From Immundisolibacter sp049322795 (lineage in GTDB: Bacteria; Pseudomonadota; Gammaproteobacteria; Immundisolibacterales; Immundisolibacteraceae): 64,000 nt of DNA. Made by a program: the position numbers and the translations under genes. Position 1 is the stretch's first letter, and every line of letters begins with the position of its first letter. Shown here piece after piece: positions 7,790-20,213 of this stretch. The DNA lies in NCBI GenBank assembly GCA_049322795.1, contig JBMOQH010000025.1:163606-227605 (forward strand), written 5' to 3'. The notes under the pieces were generated by a model that searched no databases, was not told the origin of the DNA, and saw only the letters and a program-made list of their open reading frames with translations.

Positions 7790-8440
7790 TCAGCGCAGTG
7801 CGTCGGCGATGCCGCGCAGCGCCGCGGAAATGGCATCGACCGATTGCTCGCCCGGGACGGTGTGCAGCAGGCCACGGCTGCGGTAGTACTCCACCAGCGG
7901 CGCCGTCTCGGCCTCGTAGGTGGCCAGGCGCTGCGCCACGGTGGCCTCGTTGTCGTCGCTGCGCTGGTAGGTCTCGCCGTCGCACAGGTCGCACACGCCT
8001 TCCTGCGCCGAGGGGGCGGTGTAGACGTTGTAGATCGCGCCGCAGTCGCGGCAGGTGCGCCGCCCGGCGATGCGCCGCTTGAGTTCCTCGGCGCTGACGT
8101 CGATCAGGATCGCCGCCTGCAGCGGCAGCCCAAGGCGCTCGAGCAGGGCGCCGAGCGCCTCGGCCTGGGCCAGGTTGCGCGGAAATCCGTCCAGGATGAA
8201 GTCGTGCAGGCCGCCCGGGCCGCCCAGGCGCTCCTCGATCAGGCCGAGCACGATGTCATCCGACACCAGCTTGCCGGCGTCCATGGCGGCCTTGGCGCGC
8301 TGGCCGATCGGGCTGCCTGCTTTCACCGCGGCGCGCAGCAGGTCGCCGGTGGATAGCTGGGTGGCGCCGTAGGTCTGCACCAGCTGCTTGGCCTGGGTGC
8401 CCTTGCCGGAACCGGGGGCGCCGAGCATGACGACTCGCAT
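7790..8440 (-). CDS. adk: adenylate kinase with a zinc-type LID
   Basis: Adk interconverts ATP, AMP and ADP. The 216-residue product starts MRVVMLGAPGSGKGTQAK (P-loop at about 7-15). AMP-binding residues occur in STGDLLRAA and the FILDGFPRN segment is intact. The LID contains C-x2-C-x16-C-x2-C (CRDCGAIYN through CDLCDG), a zinc-binding arrangement frequent in Gram-positive enzymes but absent from E. coli Adk. The start is the ATG at 8440; upstream codons read through a region I assign to promoters. It is probably the first gene of adk-hemB-aroE, divergent from hppA. Confidence 0.95.
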   Translation of the reverse strand: MRVVMLGAPGSGKGTQAKQLVQTYGATQLSTGDLLRAAVKAGSPIGQRAKAAMDAGKLVSDDIVLGLIEERLGGPGGLHDFILDGFPRNLAQAEALGALLERLGLPLQAAILIDVSAEELKRRIAGRRTCRDCGAIYNVYTAPSAQEGVCDLCDGETYQRSDDNEATVAQRLATYEAETAPLVEYYRSRGLLHTVPGEQSVDAISAALRGIADALR

Positions 8441-8554
8441 GAATGGGAAATCCTTGACGGTAAATTGACGATTATAGGGGGGTGGCCGTCGGCGGACGGG
8501 CGAAGAAGCCGCGGCTGCGCAGGGACTTGGCTGCTTCACGGCCTGCCGACGCGG

Positions 8555-8582
8555 CTGACTGAATGAACGTTCGGGCTATACT
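8555..8582 (+). promoter_or_regulatory. putative hppA promoter
   Basis: A -10 like TATACT (8577-8582) lies 16 bases after CTGACT (8555-8560), which matches the sigma-70 -35 consensus at four of six positions. Transcription would begin near 8589, leaving a leader of about 105 bases before hppA. Assignment is by motif only. Confidence 0.5.
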
Positions 8583-8586
8583 CCGG

Positions 8587-8632
8587 GCGCCTTTTTTCGG
8601 CGCAGTGCGCGTGTTCAGCCGCTGAACACGCG
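8587..8632 (+). promoter_or_regulatory. structured 5-prime leader of hppA with two hairpins
   Basis: The first hairpin pairs 8587-8591 with 8599-8603 around a loop holding six T residues. The second is a perfect 11-base inverted repeat, 8608-8618 with 8622-8632, separated by CCG. Both lie between the proposed transcription start and the ribosome binding site (GGGGAGGG, 8684-8691). The second could equally be a protein operator. I recognise no known riboswitch here. Confidence 0.45.
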
Positions 8633-8695
8633 GCGTAAAGAAATTGCTAAGGTCGGACGCAGGCTGCCGGCAACTTGCAAACGGGGAGGGATTGC

Positions 8696-10729
<2,034 letters not shown>

Positions 10730-10747
10730 AGTCGACTCCGGGACGAT

Positions 10748-10784
10748 CGTCCTCGCCCCTCTAGCGGGGCGGGGACGCCCATTT
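10748..10784 (+). terminator. rho-independent terminator after hppA
   Basis: A 12-base-pair stem (10748-10759 with 10766-10777, one G-T wobble) closes a six-base loop and is followed by CCCATTTT. It begins 18 bases after the hppA stop, so it should limit read-through into ppa. Confidence 0.75.
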
Positions 10785-10869
10785 TCGTGCGGTCCGTCGC
10801 GGCTCTGCCGCGGCCAGCCGTTATCCTTGCGCCCCTCGTTTCCCTTCCGCTACCCGCAAGGAGCACGCA

Positions 10870-11406
10870 ATGGGCCTGGATCTGGTCCCCGCCGGCGGCA
10901 ATTTGCCGCACAACATCAACGTCATCATCGAAATCCCCAAGGATTCCGAGCCGGTCAAGTACGAGGTCGACAAGGCCACCGGCGCCATCTTCGTCGACCG
11001 CATCCTGTCGACGCCGATGCGCTATCCGTGCAACTACGGCTACATCCCGCACACCGTTTGCGGCGACGGTGACCCGGCCGATGTGCTGGTGATACTGCCG
11101 CTGACGCTGATTCCGGGCTCGGTGATCCGCTGCCGGCCGGTCGGCGTGCTGCGCATGACCGACGAGGCGGGCAGCGACGAGAAAATTCTGGCGGTGCCGG
11201 ACGACCGCGTGTTCGCCGGTTACTCGCATATCCAGGACATCGGCCAGGTGTCGGGCCACTGGCTGGAGCGCATCGGTCACTTCTTCGAGCACTACAAGGA
11301 TCTCGAGCCCGGCAAGTGGGTGAAGATCGATGGCTGGGGCGACGCCGCGGCCGCCCGCGCCATCATCGTGGAGGCGCTGGAGCGCTGCGCCGCCGGCGAG
11401 GAGTAA
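10870..11406 (+). CDS. ppa: inorganic pyrophosphatase, soluble family I
   Basis: Ppa hydrolyses cytoplasmic pyrophosphate with Mg2+, pulling biosynthetic reactions forward. The 178-residue protein has the family I signature DGDPADVLV and the expected acidic and basic active-site residues (IEIPKDSEPVKYEVDK, MRYPCNYGYIPHT, KWVKIDGW). The ATG at 10870 follows an AAGGAG ribosome binding site at 10858-10863. The 140-base gap from hppA holds the hppA terminator and a small hairpin at 10798-10812, so ppa probably has its own promoter. Having both a membrane and a soluble enzyme is unusual among well-known gammaproteobacteria but occurs in several lineages. Confidence 0.96.
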   Translation: MGLDLVPAGGNLPHNINVIIEIPKDSEPVKYEVDKATGAIFVDRILSTPMRYPCNYGYIPHTVCGDGDPADVLVILPLTLIPGSVIRCRPVGVLRMTDEAGSDEKILAVPDDRVFAGYSHIQDIGQVSGHWLERIGHFFEHYKDLEPGKWVKIDGWGDAAAARAIIVEALERCAAGEE

Positions 11407-11413
11407 CGCGCCC

Positions 11414-11860
11414 TCAGTCGTCCGTCGCCGACGTGTTGCGCGTCACCCAGCGCGTGCTGCCGCCGGCGAGGGCTTCCTTCTTCCAGAACGGCGCGCGGTG
11501 CTTGAGTTCCTCGATCAGGTAGCGGCAGGCGGCGAAGGCCGCCTCGCGGTGGGCCGACCAGGCGGCCGTCAGCACGATGGCATCGCCGAGGTCGATCGGT
11601 CCCACCCGATGCACGATCAACAGGTCGTTGATGGGCCAGCGCTGCTGCGTCTCGGCGGCGATGCCGTCCAGCGCCCGTTCGGTCATGCCGGGGTAGTGCT
11701 CCAGCGTCATGCCGGCGACGGCGTCACCCTCGTTGAAATCCCGCATCGTGCCGACGAACACTGCACAGGCGCCGCTGCCCGCCGGCGCCGCCAGCCTGGC
11801 CTGAGCGGTCGCCAGACGCGCCCAGGGGTCGAACGGCCCGTCGACGATCTCGACGCTCAC
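11414..11860 (-). CDS. moaE: molybdopterin synthase catalytic subunit
   Basis: MoaE, with thiocarboxylated MoaD, converts precursor Z (cPMP) to molybdopterin. The 148-residue product contains GACAVFVGTMRDFNEGDAV at the N-terminal core, the MTLEHYPGMTE segment, IVHRVGPIDLGD, and the catalytic lysine region APFWKKEAL (K127/K128). It uses a GTG start at 11860, one base beyond the moaD stop, so the two subunits should be made in step. It converges on ppa with only seven bases between the stops. Confidence 0.94.
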   Translation of the reverse strand: MSVEIVDGPFDPWARLATAQARLAAPAGSGACAVFVGTMRDFNEGDAVAGMTLEHYPGMTERALDGIAAETQQRWPINDLLIVHRVGPIDLGDAIVLTAAWSAHREAAFAACRYLIEELKHRAPFWKKEALAGGSTRWVTRNTSATDD

Positions 11861-11861
11861 C

Positions 11862-12095
11862 TCAACCCCCCGTCACGGGCGGGAAGAACGCGACCTCGTC
11901 ACCCGGCTGCACCGCGGCACCGGCTGGGGCGTAGTCGTGGTTGATGGCGCACAGAACCCCGGCCGGCAGGGCGCTTTGGCCGGTGGCGGCATTCCACACG
12001 TCGGCCACGCAAGCCGTCGGCGGGAGGTCGAGCCGGACCTCGTCGCGGCCGAGCGACTCGCGCAGGCTGGCGAAAAAGCGGACGTGGACGTTCAT
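11862..12095 (-). CDS. moaD: molybdopterin synthase sulfur carrier subunit
   Basis: MoaD is the ubiquitin-fold sulfur carrier of molybdopterin synthase. It has 77 residues and ends in the required Gly-Gly (FFPPVTGG) that is adenylated and thiocarboxylated. The N-terminal strand MNVHVRFFASLRESLGRDE and the DEVAFFPP segment fit the family. The ATG at 12095 faces moaB across a 63-base gap, so moaD-moaE and moaB-moaC are divergent halves of one cofactor locus. No moaA is in view. Confidence 0.93.
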   Translation of the reverse strand: MNVHVRFFASLRESLGRDEVRLDLPPTACVADVWNAATGQSALPAGVLCAINHDYAPAGAAVQPGDEVAFFPPVTGG

Positions 12096-12158
12096 CGGCC
12101 GTGGAGCGGGCGGGCGGGACCGCCATAATACCGGCGAGCCTCACTGCCCGGGCCAGCC

Positions 12159-12668
12159 ATGAGCAACGCCAGCGACACGCCGCGCAGCCTGCGCGTGGCG
12201 GTTCTCACCTACTCCAACCGCCGCACCGCCGTCGACGACGGCAGCGGCGATCTGATCCGCGCGCGCCTGTCCGCCGCCGGGCACCGCGTGGCGGCATCGG
12301 CCATCCGCCACGGCGACGCCGAGGCCATGCGCGGCTTTCTGCACGCCTGGCTGGCCGATCCGGGCATCGATGCGGTGATCTCGAACGGCGGCACCGGCAT
12401 CACCGACTGCATGCCGGAGGCCGCCGCGCCCTTGATCGACCACGACATCCCGGGCTTCGCCGTGTTGTTTCAGGTCCTCTCGCTGGCCGACATCGGCAGC
12501 TCCGGCATGCTGTCGCGGGCCAGCGCGGGCCTCGCCGCCGGCAAGCTGCTGTTTCTGCTGCCGGGATCGGAGAACGGCTGTCGCCTTGCCATGGACCGGC
12601 TGGTCATCCCGCAGCTCGACAGCACCACCCGGCCGTGCAGTCTCGCCGGCCTGCTCGCCGATGAGTGA
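12159..12668 (+). CDS. moaB: molybdenum cofactor biosynthesis protein MoaB/Mog family
   Basis: The 169-residue protein has the MoCF_biosynth fold: AVLTYSNRRTAVDDGSGDLIRARL at the start, the molybdopterin-binding motif ISNGGTGITDCMPEAA (about 75-90) and LPGSENG near 130. Members adenylylate molybdopterin (Mog) or are inactive relatives (E. coli MoaB). The overall pattern (GFAVLFQVLSLADIGSSGMLSRASAG) resembles MoaB, but the sequence alone does not prove activity. Its end overlaps the moaC start by eight bases. A CATAAT box near 12123 could be the -10 of its promoter. Confidence 0.88.
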   Translation: MSNASDTPRSLRVAVLTYSNRRTAVDDGSGDLIRARLSAAGHRVAASAIRHGDAEAMRGFLHAWLADPGIDAVISNGGTGITDCMPEAAAPLIDHDIPGFAVLFQVLSLADIGSSGMLSRASAGLAAGKLLFLLPGSENGCRLAMDRLVIPQLDSTTRPCSLAGLLADE

Positions 12669-13146
12669 TCTCACGCACTTCAACCCCCGTGGCGAGGCGC
12701 ACATGGTGGACGTCGGCGACAAGCCGGTCACCCAGCGCGAGGCGGTCGCCGAAGGGCGCATCCGGATGCAGGCGCAGACGCTGGCGCGCATCCGTGCCGG
12801 CGACCACAAGAAGGGCGACGTGCTCGGCATCGCCCGCGTCGCCGGCATCATGGCCGCCAAGCGCACGGCCGATCTGGTGCCGCTGTGCCATCCCTTGCCG
12901 CTGACGGCGATCAGCATCGAGTTCGAACTCGAGGACGCACCACCGGCGGTGCGGTGTCGCGCCCGCGTGCGCACCGGCGGGCAAACCGGCGTCGAGATGG
13001 AAGCCCTGACGGCGGTGCAGGTTGCGCTGCTGACGGTCTATGACATGTGCAAGGCAGTCGACCGCGGCATGGTGATGACCGACATCGGCCTGCTGGAAAA
13101 GCGCGGCGGCAAGTCCGGCGAGTGGCGGCGTCAGGACGTTGAATGA
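12661..13146 (+). CDS. moaC: cyclic pyranopterin monophosphate synthase
   Basis: MoaC forms cyclic pyranopterin monophosphate from the MoaA product in molybdenum cofactor synthesis. The 161-residue protein begins MSDLTHFNPRGEAHMVDVGDKPVTQREA. It carries the active-site blocks KKGDVLGIARVAGIMAAKRT, LVPLCHPLPLT and GVEMEALTAVQVALLTVYDMCKAVDRGM, including the catalytic lysine and aspartate region, and ends LLEKRGGKSGEW. The ATG at 12661 lies inside the end of moaB. Confidence 0.96.
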   Translation: MSDLTHFNPRGEAHMVDVGDKPVTQREAVAEGRIRMQAQTLARIRAGDHKKGDVLGIARVAGIMAAKRTADLVPLCHPLPLTAISIEFELEDAPPAVRCRARVRTGGQTGVEMEALTAVQVALLTVYDMCKAVDRGMVMTDIGLLEKRGGKSGEWRRQDVE

Positions 13147-13160
13147 TCAGGCAAACGTCG

Positions 13161-13211
13161 CGCGGGGCGTCCCGCGCCTGAAGGGAGGCGCTGAGCAAAT
13201 CAGCGCTTCCC
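13161..13211. terminator. two hairpins between convergent moaC and argF
   Basis: Hairpin one pairs 13161-13166 with 13171-13176. Hairpin two pairs 13183-13194 with 13200-13211 (12 bp with one G-T pair) around GCAAA. They fill most of the 76-base gap between two convergent genes. Neither is followed by a convincing T-run, so bidirectional termination is likely but not certain. Confidence 0.5.
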
Positions 13212-13222
13212 ACGTCGCGGGC

Positions 13223-14125
13223 TCAACCCAACAGCAGTTCGAGCAGCGCCTTTTGCGCGTGCAGGCGGTTTTCTGCCTCGTCCCAGACCACGCTTTGCGG
13301 GCCGTCGATGACCTCGGCGGCGACTTCCTCGCCGCGGTGCGCCGGCAGGCAGTGCATGAAGATGGCGTGCGGTGCCGCGAGCGCCATCAGCGCCGCGTCG
13401 ACCTCAAAACCGGCGAACGCGGCCTGCCGCGCGTCAGCCTCGTCTTCCTGCCCCATGCTGGCCCACACGTCCGTGATGACGGCATCGGCGTCGGCCACGG
13501 CGGCTTGGGGATCGTCCGTGAGCTCGACGCAGTCGGCATAAGTCCCCTGCAGGTCGGCCGCCGGCCGGTAGCCCTCAGGTGCCGCCACGCGCAGCCTGAA
13601 CTCGAACAGCCGCGCTGCCTCCATCCACGAGTGACACACGTTGTTGCCGTCACCCACGAACACCGCGGTGCGGCCGCGGATGTCGCCGTGGCGCTCGACC
13701 CAGGTCAGGATGTCGGCCAGCAGCTGACAGGGGTGGAAGCGGTCCGTCAGCGCGTTGATCACCGGCACCGTGGAGTGCGCGGCGAACAGCTCGAGGCGCT
13801 CGTGGCTGAAGGTGCGCACCACCAGCACGTCGACCATGCGCGACAGCACGCGGGCCGAGTCCTCGACCGTCTCGCCGCGGCCGAGCTGTATGTCGCGCGG
13901 CGACAGGAACATGCTGTGCCCGCCAAGGTGCGTCCAGGCCGCCTCGAACGAGGCCCGGGTGCGGGTCGACGATTTCTCGAACAGCATCGCCATCACGCGG
14001 CCCGGGTAGCGCACCTGCGCCTCGCCCTGTTTGTGGGCGGCCTTGAGCTGTGCCGCGCGTGTGATGAGCGTCGCGAGCTCCGCCGCGCTGAGATCGGTCA
14101 GGGTCAGAAAATGCCGTGCGGCCAT
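13223..14125 (-). CDS. argF: ornithine carbamoyltransferase
   Basis: ArgF makes citrulline from ornithine and carbamoyl phosphate. From ATG 14125 the protein has 300 residues. The carbamoyl phosphate motif is SSTRTR (about 52-57), HPCQLLAD is the second phosphate-site motif, DVWASMGQE is the ornithine-site region and FMHCLPAHRG holds the catalytic cysteine. The visible family pattern is the anabolic enzyme. A GTG at 14137 would add four residues. The gene follows argD by 16 bases in the same direction, forming an argD-argF pair. Confidence 0.95.
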   Translation of the reverse strand: MAARHFLTLTDLSAAELATLITRAAQLKAAHKQGEAQVRYPGRVMAMLFEKSSTRTRASFEAAWTHLGGHSMFLSPRDIQLGRGETVEDSARVLSRMVDVLVVRTFSHERLELFAAHSTVPVINALTDRFHPCQLLADILTWVERHGDIRGRTAVFVGDGNNVCHSWMEAARLFEFRLRVAAPEGYRPAADLQGTYADCVELTDDPQAAVADADAVITDVWASMGQEDEADARQAAFAGFEVDAALMALAAPHAIFMHCLPAHRGEEVAAEVIDGPQSVVWDEAENRLHAQKALLELLLG

Positions 14126-14141
14126 CACGCGTCCCACAATC

Positions 14142-15323
<1,182 letters not shown>

Positions 15324-15378
15324 TTCACTACCCCATAAAAGCAAAACAGCCGACGGGGCGGCTGCTTCTGAAGCGAAA

Positions 15379-15384
15379 AGTCTA
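15379..15384 (-). promoter_or_regulatory. putative extended -10 box for argD
   Basis: On the minus strand the sequence GGTGCTAGACTTT contains an extended -10 (TGC then TAGACT, 15384 down to 15379). A weak -35 (TTGTCA) lies about 15 bases upstream. The same 13-base string occurs upstream of lpxC at 20187-20199, which supports a real promoter element. Confidence 0.4.
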
Positions 15385-15519
15385 GCACCAAATATTCCTT
15401 GACAAACCTCGCCAAACGCTGTGTTGACAAGGCGCGGGTGCGATCGCAGCATTGTCCGCAGGCCCTGCGGTTTGGCGTGTGCCGACCCGCATGGGCGTAA
15501 CAGGTGGCAGTGATCCGTT

Positions 15520-15840
15520 ATGACGAATCGGGAACGACAGGGTAACGATGGGGCGCTCGACGTCCGCGAAGCCCGGCCCAAGGTGGAGCAACCGCCGCTG
15601 TACAAGGTGGTGTTGCTCAACGACGACTACACGCCGATGGAGTTCGTGGTGCACGTGCTCGAACGGTTCTTCAGCCTTGACCGCGAACGCGCCACGCAGG
15701 TGATGCTGCATGTGCACACCCGCGGCAAGGGCGTGTGCGGTGTCTACACGCGCGAGATCGCCGAAACCAAGGTGGCACAGGTCGTGCAGTACTCACGCGA
15801 GAGCGAGCATCCCCTGCAATGCGATATGGAAGTAGCCTGA
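15520..15840 (+). CDS. clpS: ATP-dependent Clp protease adaptor ClpS
   Basis: ClpS delivers N-degron substrates to ClpAP. The 106-residue protein has a flexible N-terminal extension of about 25 residues and then the conserved core PPLYKVVLLNDDYTPMEFVVHVLERFF. MLHVHTRGKGVCGVYTREIAETKVAQV carries the histidine of the amino-terminal pocket. ClpA begins one base after its stop. The leader contains TTGACA-like boxes at 15399 and 15424 and a short hairpin at 15456-15470 (CCGCAG/CTGCGG). Confidence 0.96.
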   Translation: MTNRERQGNDGALDVREARPKVEQPPLYKVVLLNDDYTPMEFVVHVLERFFSLDRERATQVMLHVHTRGKGVCGVYTREIAETKVAQVVQYSRESEHPLQCDMEVA

Positions 15841-15841
15841 C

Positions 15842-18121
<2,280 letters not shown>

Positions 18122-18180
18122 TCGAGAATGCGCCGCGGCGTACAGCCTTCAGGATGCGGCACAGGCCTCCTGCCGGCGCT

Positions 18181-18399
18181 TTAGCGGGCGCGGTAGGTGA
18201 TGCGGCCTTTGGTCAGGTCATACGGGGTGAGCGATACGGTGACCTGGTCGCCGGTGAGGATACGGATATAGTGCTTGCGCATCTTGCCGGAAATGTGCGC
18301 GGTGACGACATGACCATTTTCGAGGCGCACGCGGAACGTCGTGTTCGGCAGGGTCTCGACCACCGTACCCTGCATTTCGATGCCTTCTTCCTTTGCCAT
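18181..18399 (-). CDS. infA: translation initiation factor IF-1
   Basis: IF-1 is a 72-residue OB-fold protein that binds the 30S A site during initiation. The sequence MAKEEGIEMQGTVVETLPNTTFRVRLENGH and HISGKMRKHYIRILTGDQV is typical throughout. The gene converges on clpA, as in E. coli, where infA also lies near clpA. A promoter with a striking spacer palindrome is proposed at 18431-18460. Confidence 0.97.
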   Translation of the reverse strand: MAKEEGIEMQGTVVETLPNTTFRVRLENGHVVTAHISGKMRKHYIRILTGDQVTVSLTPYDLTKGRITYRAR

Positions 18400-18430
18400 T
18401 CAGTTCTCGACAGCCGGCGGAAAGCGCGGG

Positions 18431-18460
18431 ATTGTATGCCCCGCCCTAGGGCGGGCTCAA
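18431..18460 (-). promoter_or_regulatory. putative infA promoter with a palindrome in the spacer
   Basis: On the minus strand TTGAGC (18460 down to 18455) and TACAAT (18436 down to 18431) are separated by 18 bases. The perfect 16-base palindrome CCCGCCCTAGGGCGGG occupies 18440-18455, that is, almost the entire spacer. The -35 and -10 matches are moderate (four and five of six). An operator placed between the boxes is the layout used by MerR-type activators, but no such regulator is identified. Confidence 0.45.
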
Positions 18461-18536
18461 CCGCCCGCGCCATCTTGGTGGGCTGCGGCCTTCCGGGTAC
18501 GGCCCGGCGCTACCGCGGGCTTTCGGGGAGGTCGCC

Positions 18537-19214
18537 GTGCTTTCGCTGCGAATAGAGTTCTTTCACGACGTTCTGTCCTGCTGGTGTTTCAACGCGTCCG
18601 AGCGTGTGCGCGCCTTTGTTGCGGCGCATCCACAGGTGGAGGTGATCCACCGCGCCTGGCCGCTTGGCACGGATCGCACGCTGTTCACCCGCCTGTTTCC
18701 GGACCCTGCCGCAGCCAAGCATGAAATCGTGCTCCAGCACTGGGGCGATGCGGTCCGCGTCGAGCACGAGCACCGGATTCGCCCCGATCTGATGATGAGC
18801 CGTGATTTCGATTACCCGTACTCGATGCCGGCGCAGCGTGGCTGCAAGGCGGCCGAGAAACAGGCGGGTCAGCAGGCGCACTGGGATTTCTTCGACCGAG
18901 CCCAGCAGGCACATCTGAGCGACGGCGAGAACGTGGCCGATGCGGACGTGCTGACGCGGTGCGCGCGGGACGTGGGTCTCGACGTCAACGCCTGGCTGCG
19001 GGATTTCGAAGACCCGCAGCGCGACATCGAGATCGGCATGGATTTGGGTATCGCCAGGGCGTATGGCGTGGTGCGTGTGCCCATGCTGGTCGCCGACGGG
19101 CGCGCGCAACTGCACGGCGAGCCCTGGTCGACGTTCGGCTATCGGATTACCGCCGAGCGGCTGGATGCCTGGTACGCCGACCTTGCCCGGGCGCGGCAGA
19201 CCGGCCGCTTCTAG
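18537..19214 (+). CDS. DsbA family thioredoxin-fold protein with SCWC motif
   Basis: The 225-residue protein resembles the FrnE/2-hydroxychromene-2-carboxylate isomerase branch of the DsbA family: a short N-terminal strand, an alpha-helical insertion (about 40-150) and the cis-proline loop RVPMLVADG near 180. There is no signal peptide, so it is cytoplasmic. Where FrnE-type enzymes have CPWC, this protein reads S14-C15-W16-C17, which moves the cysteine pair to C-x-C. Redox activity is therefore uncertain. The GTG at 18537 has a GGGGAGG ribosome binding site. It converges with lpxC with two bases between the stops. The substrate is unknown. Confidence 0.72.
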   Translation: MLSLRIEFFHDVLSCWCFNASERVRAFVAAHPQVEVIHRAWPLGTDRTLFTRLFPDPAAAKHEIVLQHWGDAVRVEHEHRIRPDLMMSRDFDYPYSMPAQRGCKAAEKQAGQQAHWDFFDRAQQAHLSDGENVADADVLTRCARDVGLDVNAWLRDFEDPQRDIEIGMDLGIARAYGVVRVPMLVADGRAQLHGEPWSTFGYRITAERLDAWYADLARARQTGRF

Positions 19215-19216
19215 CC

Positions 19217-20128
19217 TCAGGCCGCGGCAGCGGCTTCGATGTAGGAAATGGGGAGATCCTGCACGCAGTCGAAGGTCACGACCTCGTAGTTGGCCGGATC
19301 GGCCAGCAACGCGCGCAGCAGCTTGTTGTTGAGCGCGTGCCCGGACTTGAAGCCGGAGAAGGCGCCAATCAGGCTGCGGCCCAGCAGGTACAGGTCGCCG
19401 ATGGCGTCCAGCACCTTGTGCTTCACGAATTCGTCGCGATAGCGCAGGCCGTCCTCGTTCAGGATGCGCGCCTCGTCCACCACCACCGCGTTCTTGACGC
19501 TGCCACCGAGCACCAGACCCTGTGCCCGCAACGCCTCGATTTCGTGCATGAAGCCGAACGTGCGGGCGCGGCTGATCTCGCGCAGGAAGGCGGTCGACGA
19601 GAAATCGACCTCTGCCTGCACCGGTTTGCCGTCGAAGGCCGGGTGGCTGAACTCGATCTCGAAGCCCACCCGAAAGCCTTCGTAGGGTTCAAGGCGGACC
19701 CAGCGGCCGAGTTCCCGAATCTCGACCGGCCGCAGCACGCGAAGAAAGGACTTGGGGGCATCCTGCTCGCAGATTCCGGCCGACTGAATCAGAAACACGA
19801 ACGGCCCCGCCGAGCCATCCATGATCGGCACTTCGGGCGCGTCTACATCGATAAGCGCGTTGTCGATACCAAGCCCGGCCAAGGCCGACAGCAGGTGCTC
19901 GACGGTGCTGACCTTGCTGCCGCCAAGTTCGAGGGTCGTCGACAGACGCGTGTCGCCGACCCGCTCGGCGCGTGCCGGAATGACCACCGCCGGCGACAGA
20001 TCGACGCGACGAAAGCGGATGCCGCTGTCCACCGGCGCTGGATGCAGCGCGAGCTGCACCCGGGCCCCGGTGTGCAGGCCGACACCGGTGGCGCGGATGG
20101 TGTTCTTGAGCGTGCGTTGTCTGATCAC
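19217..20128 (-). CDS. lpxC: UDP-3-O-acyl-N-acetylglucosamine deacetylase
   Basis: LpxC is the zinc enzyme that commits UDP-3-O-acyl-GlcNAc to lipid A synthesis. The 303-residue protein starts with GTG at 20128 (IRQRTLKNTIRATGVGLHTG). Zinc and catalytic residues are in VSTVEHLLSALAGLGIDNA, the HKVLDAIGDLYLLG histidine/aspartate block and SGHALNNKLLRALL. The product shows that the organism makes lipopolysaccharide. It is the last gene of the dcw cluster, 85 bases after ftsZ, the usual gammaproteobacterial position. It probably also has its own promoter (see 20189-20194). In E. coli LpxC is controlled by FtsH through its C-terminus; the tail here (ISYIEAAAAA) is alanine-rich and may serve likewise. 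Confidence 0.97.
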   Translation of the reverse strand: MIRQRTLKNTIRATGVGLHTGARVQLALHPAPVDSGIRFRRVDLSPAVVIPARAERVGDTRLSTTLELGGSKVSTVEHLLSALAGLGIDNALIDVDAPEVPIMDGSAGPFVFLIQSAGICEQDAPKSFLRVLRPVEIRELGRWVRLEPYEGFRVGFEIEFSHPAFDGKPVQAEVDFSSTAFLREISRARTFGFMHEIEALRAQGLVLGGSVKNAVVVDEARILNEDGLRYRDEFVKHKVLDAIGDLYLLGRSLIGAFSGFKSGHALNNKLLRALLADPANYEVVTFDCVQDLPISYIEAAAAA

Positions 20129-20188
20129 GTTATGAGGGACTTCCTGCAGGCGGCGTGACGGTGGGTGGCTGTCACGCTCCGGTCACAA

Positions 20189-20194
20189 AGTCTA
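20189..20194 (-). promoter_or_regulatory. putative extended -10 box for lpxC
   Basis: The minus strand carries GGTGCTAGACTTT in the ftsZ-lpxC gap. The extended -10 is TGC plus TAGACT, and no good -35 is visible. The identical 13-mer precedes argD. A dedicated lpxC promoter would let lipid A flux vary independently of division genes. Confidence 0.4.
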
Positions 20195-20213
20195 GCACCG
20201 GGTGTGCCGTCAC

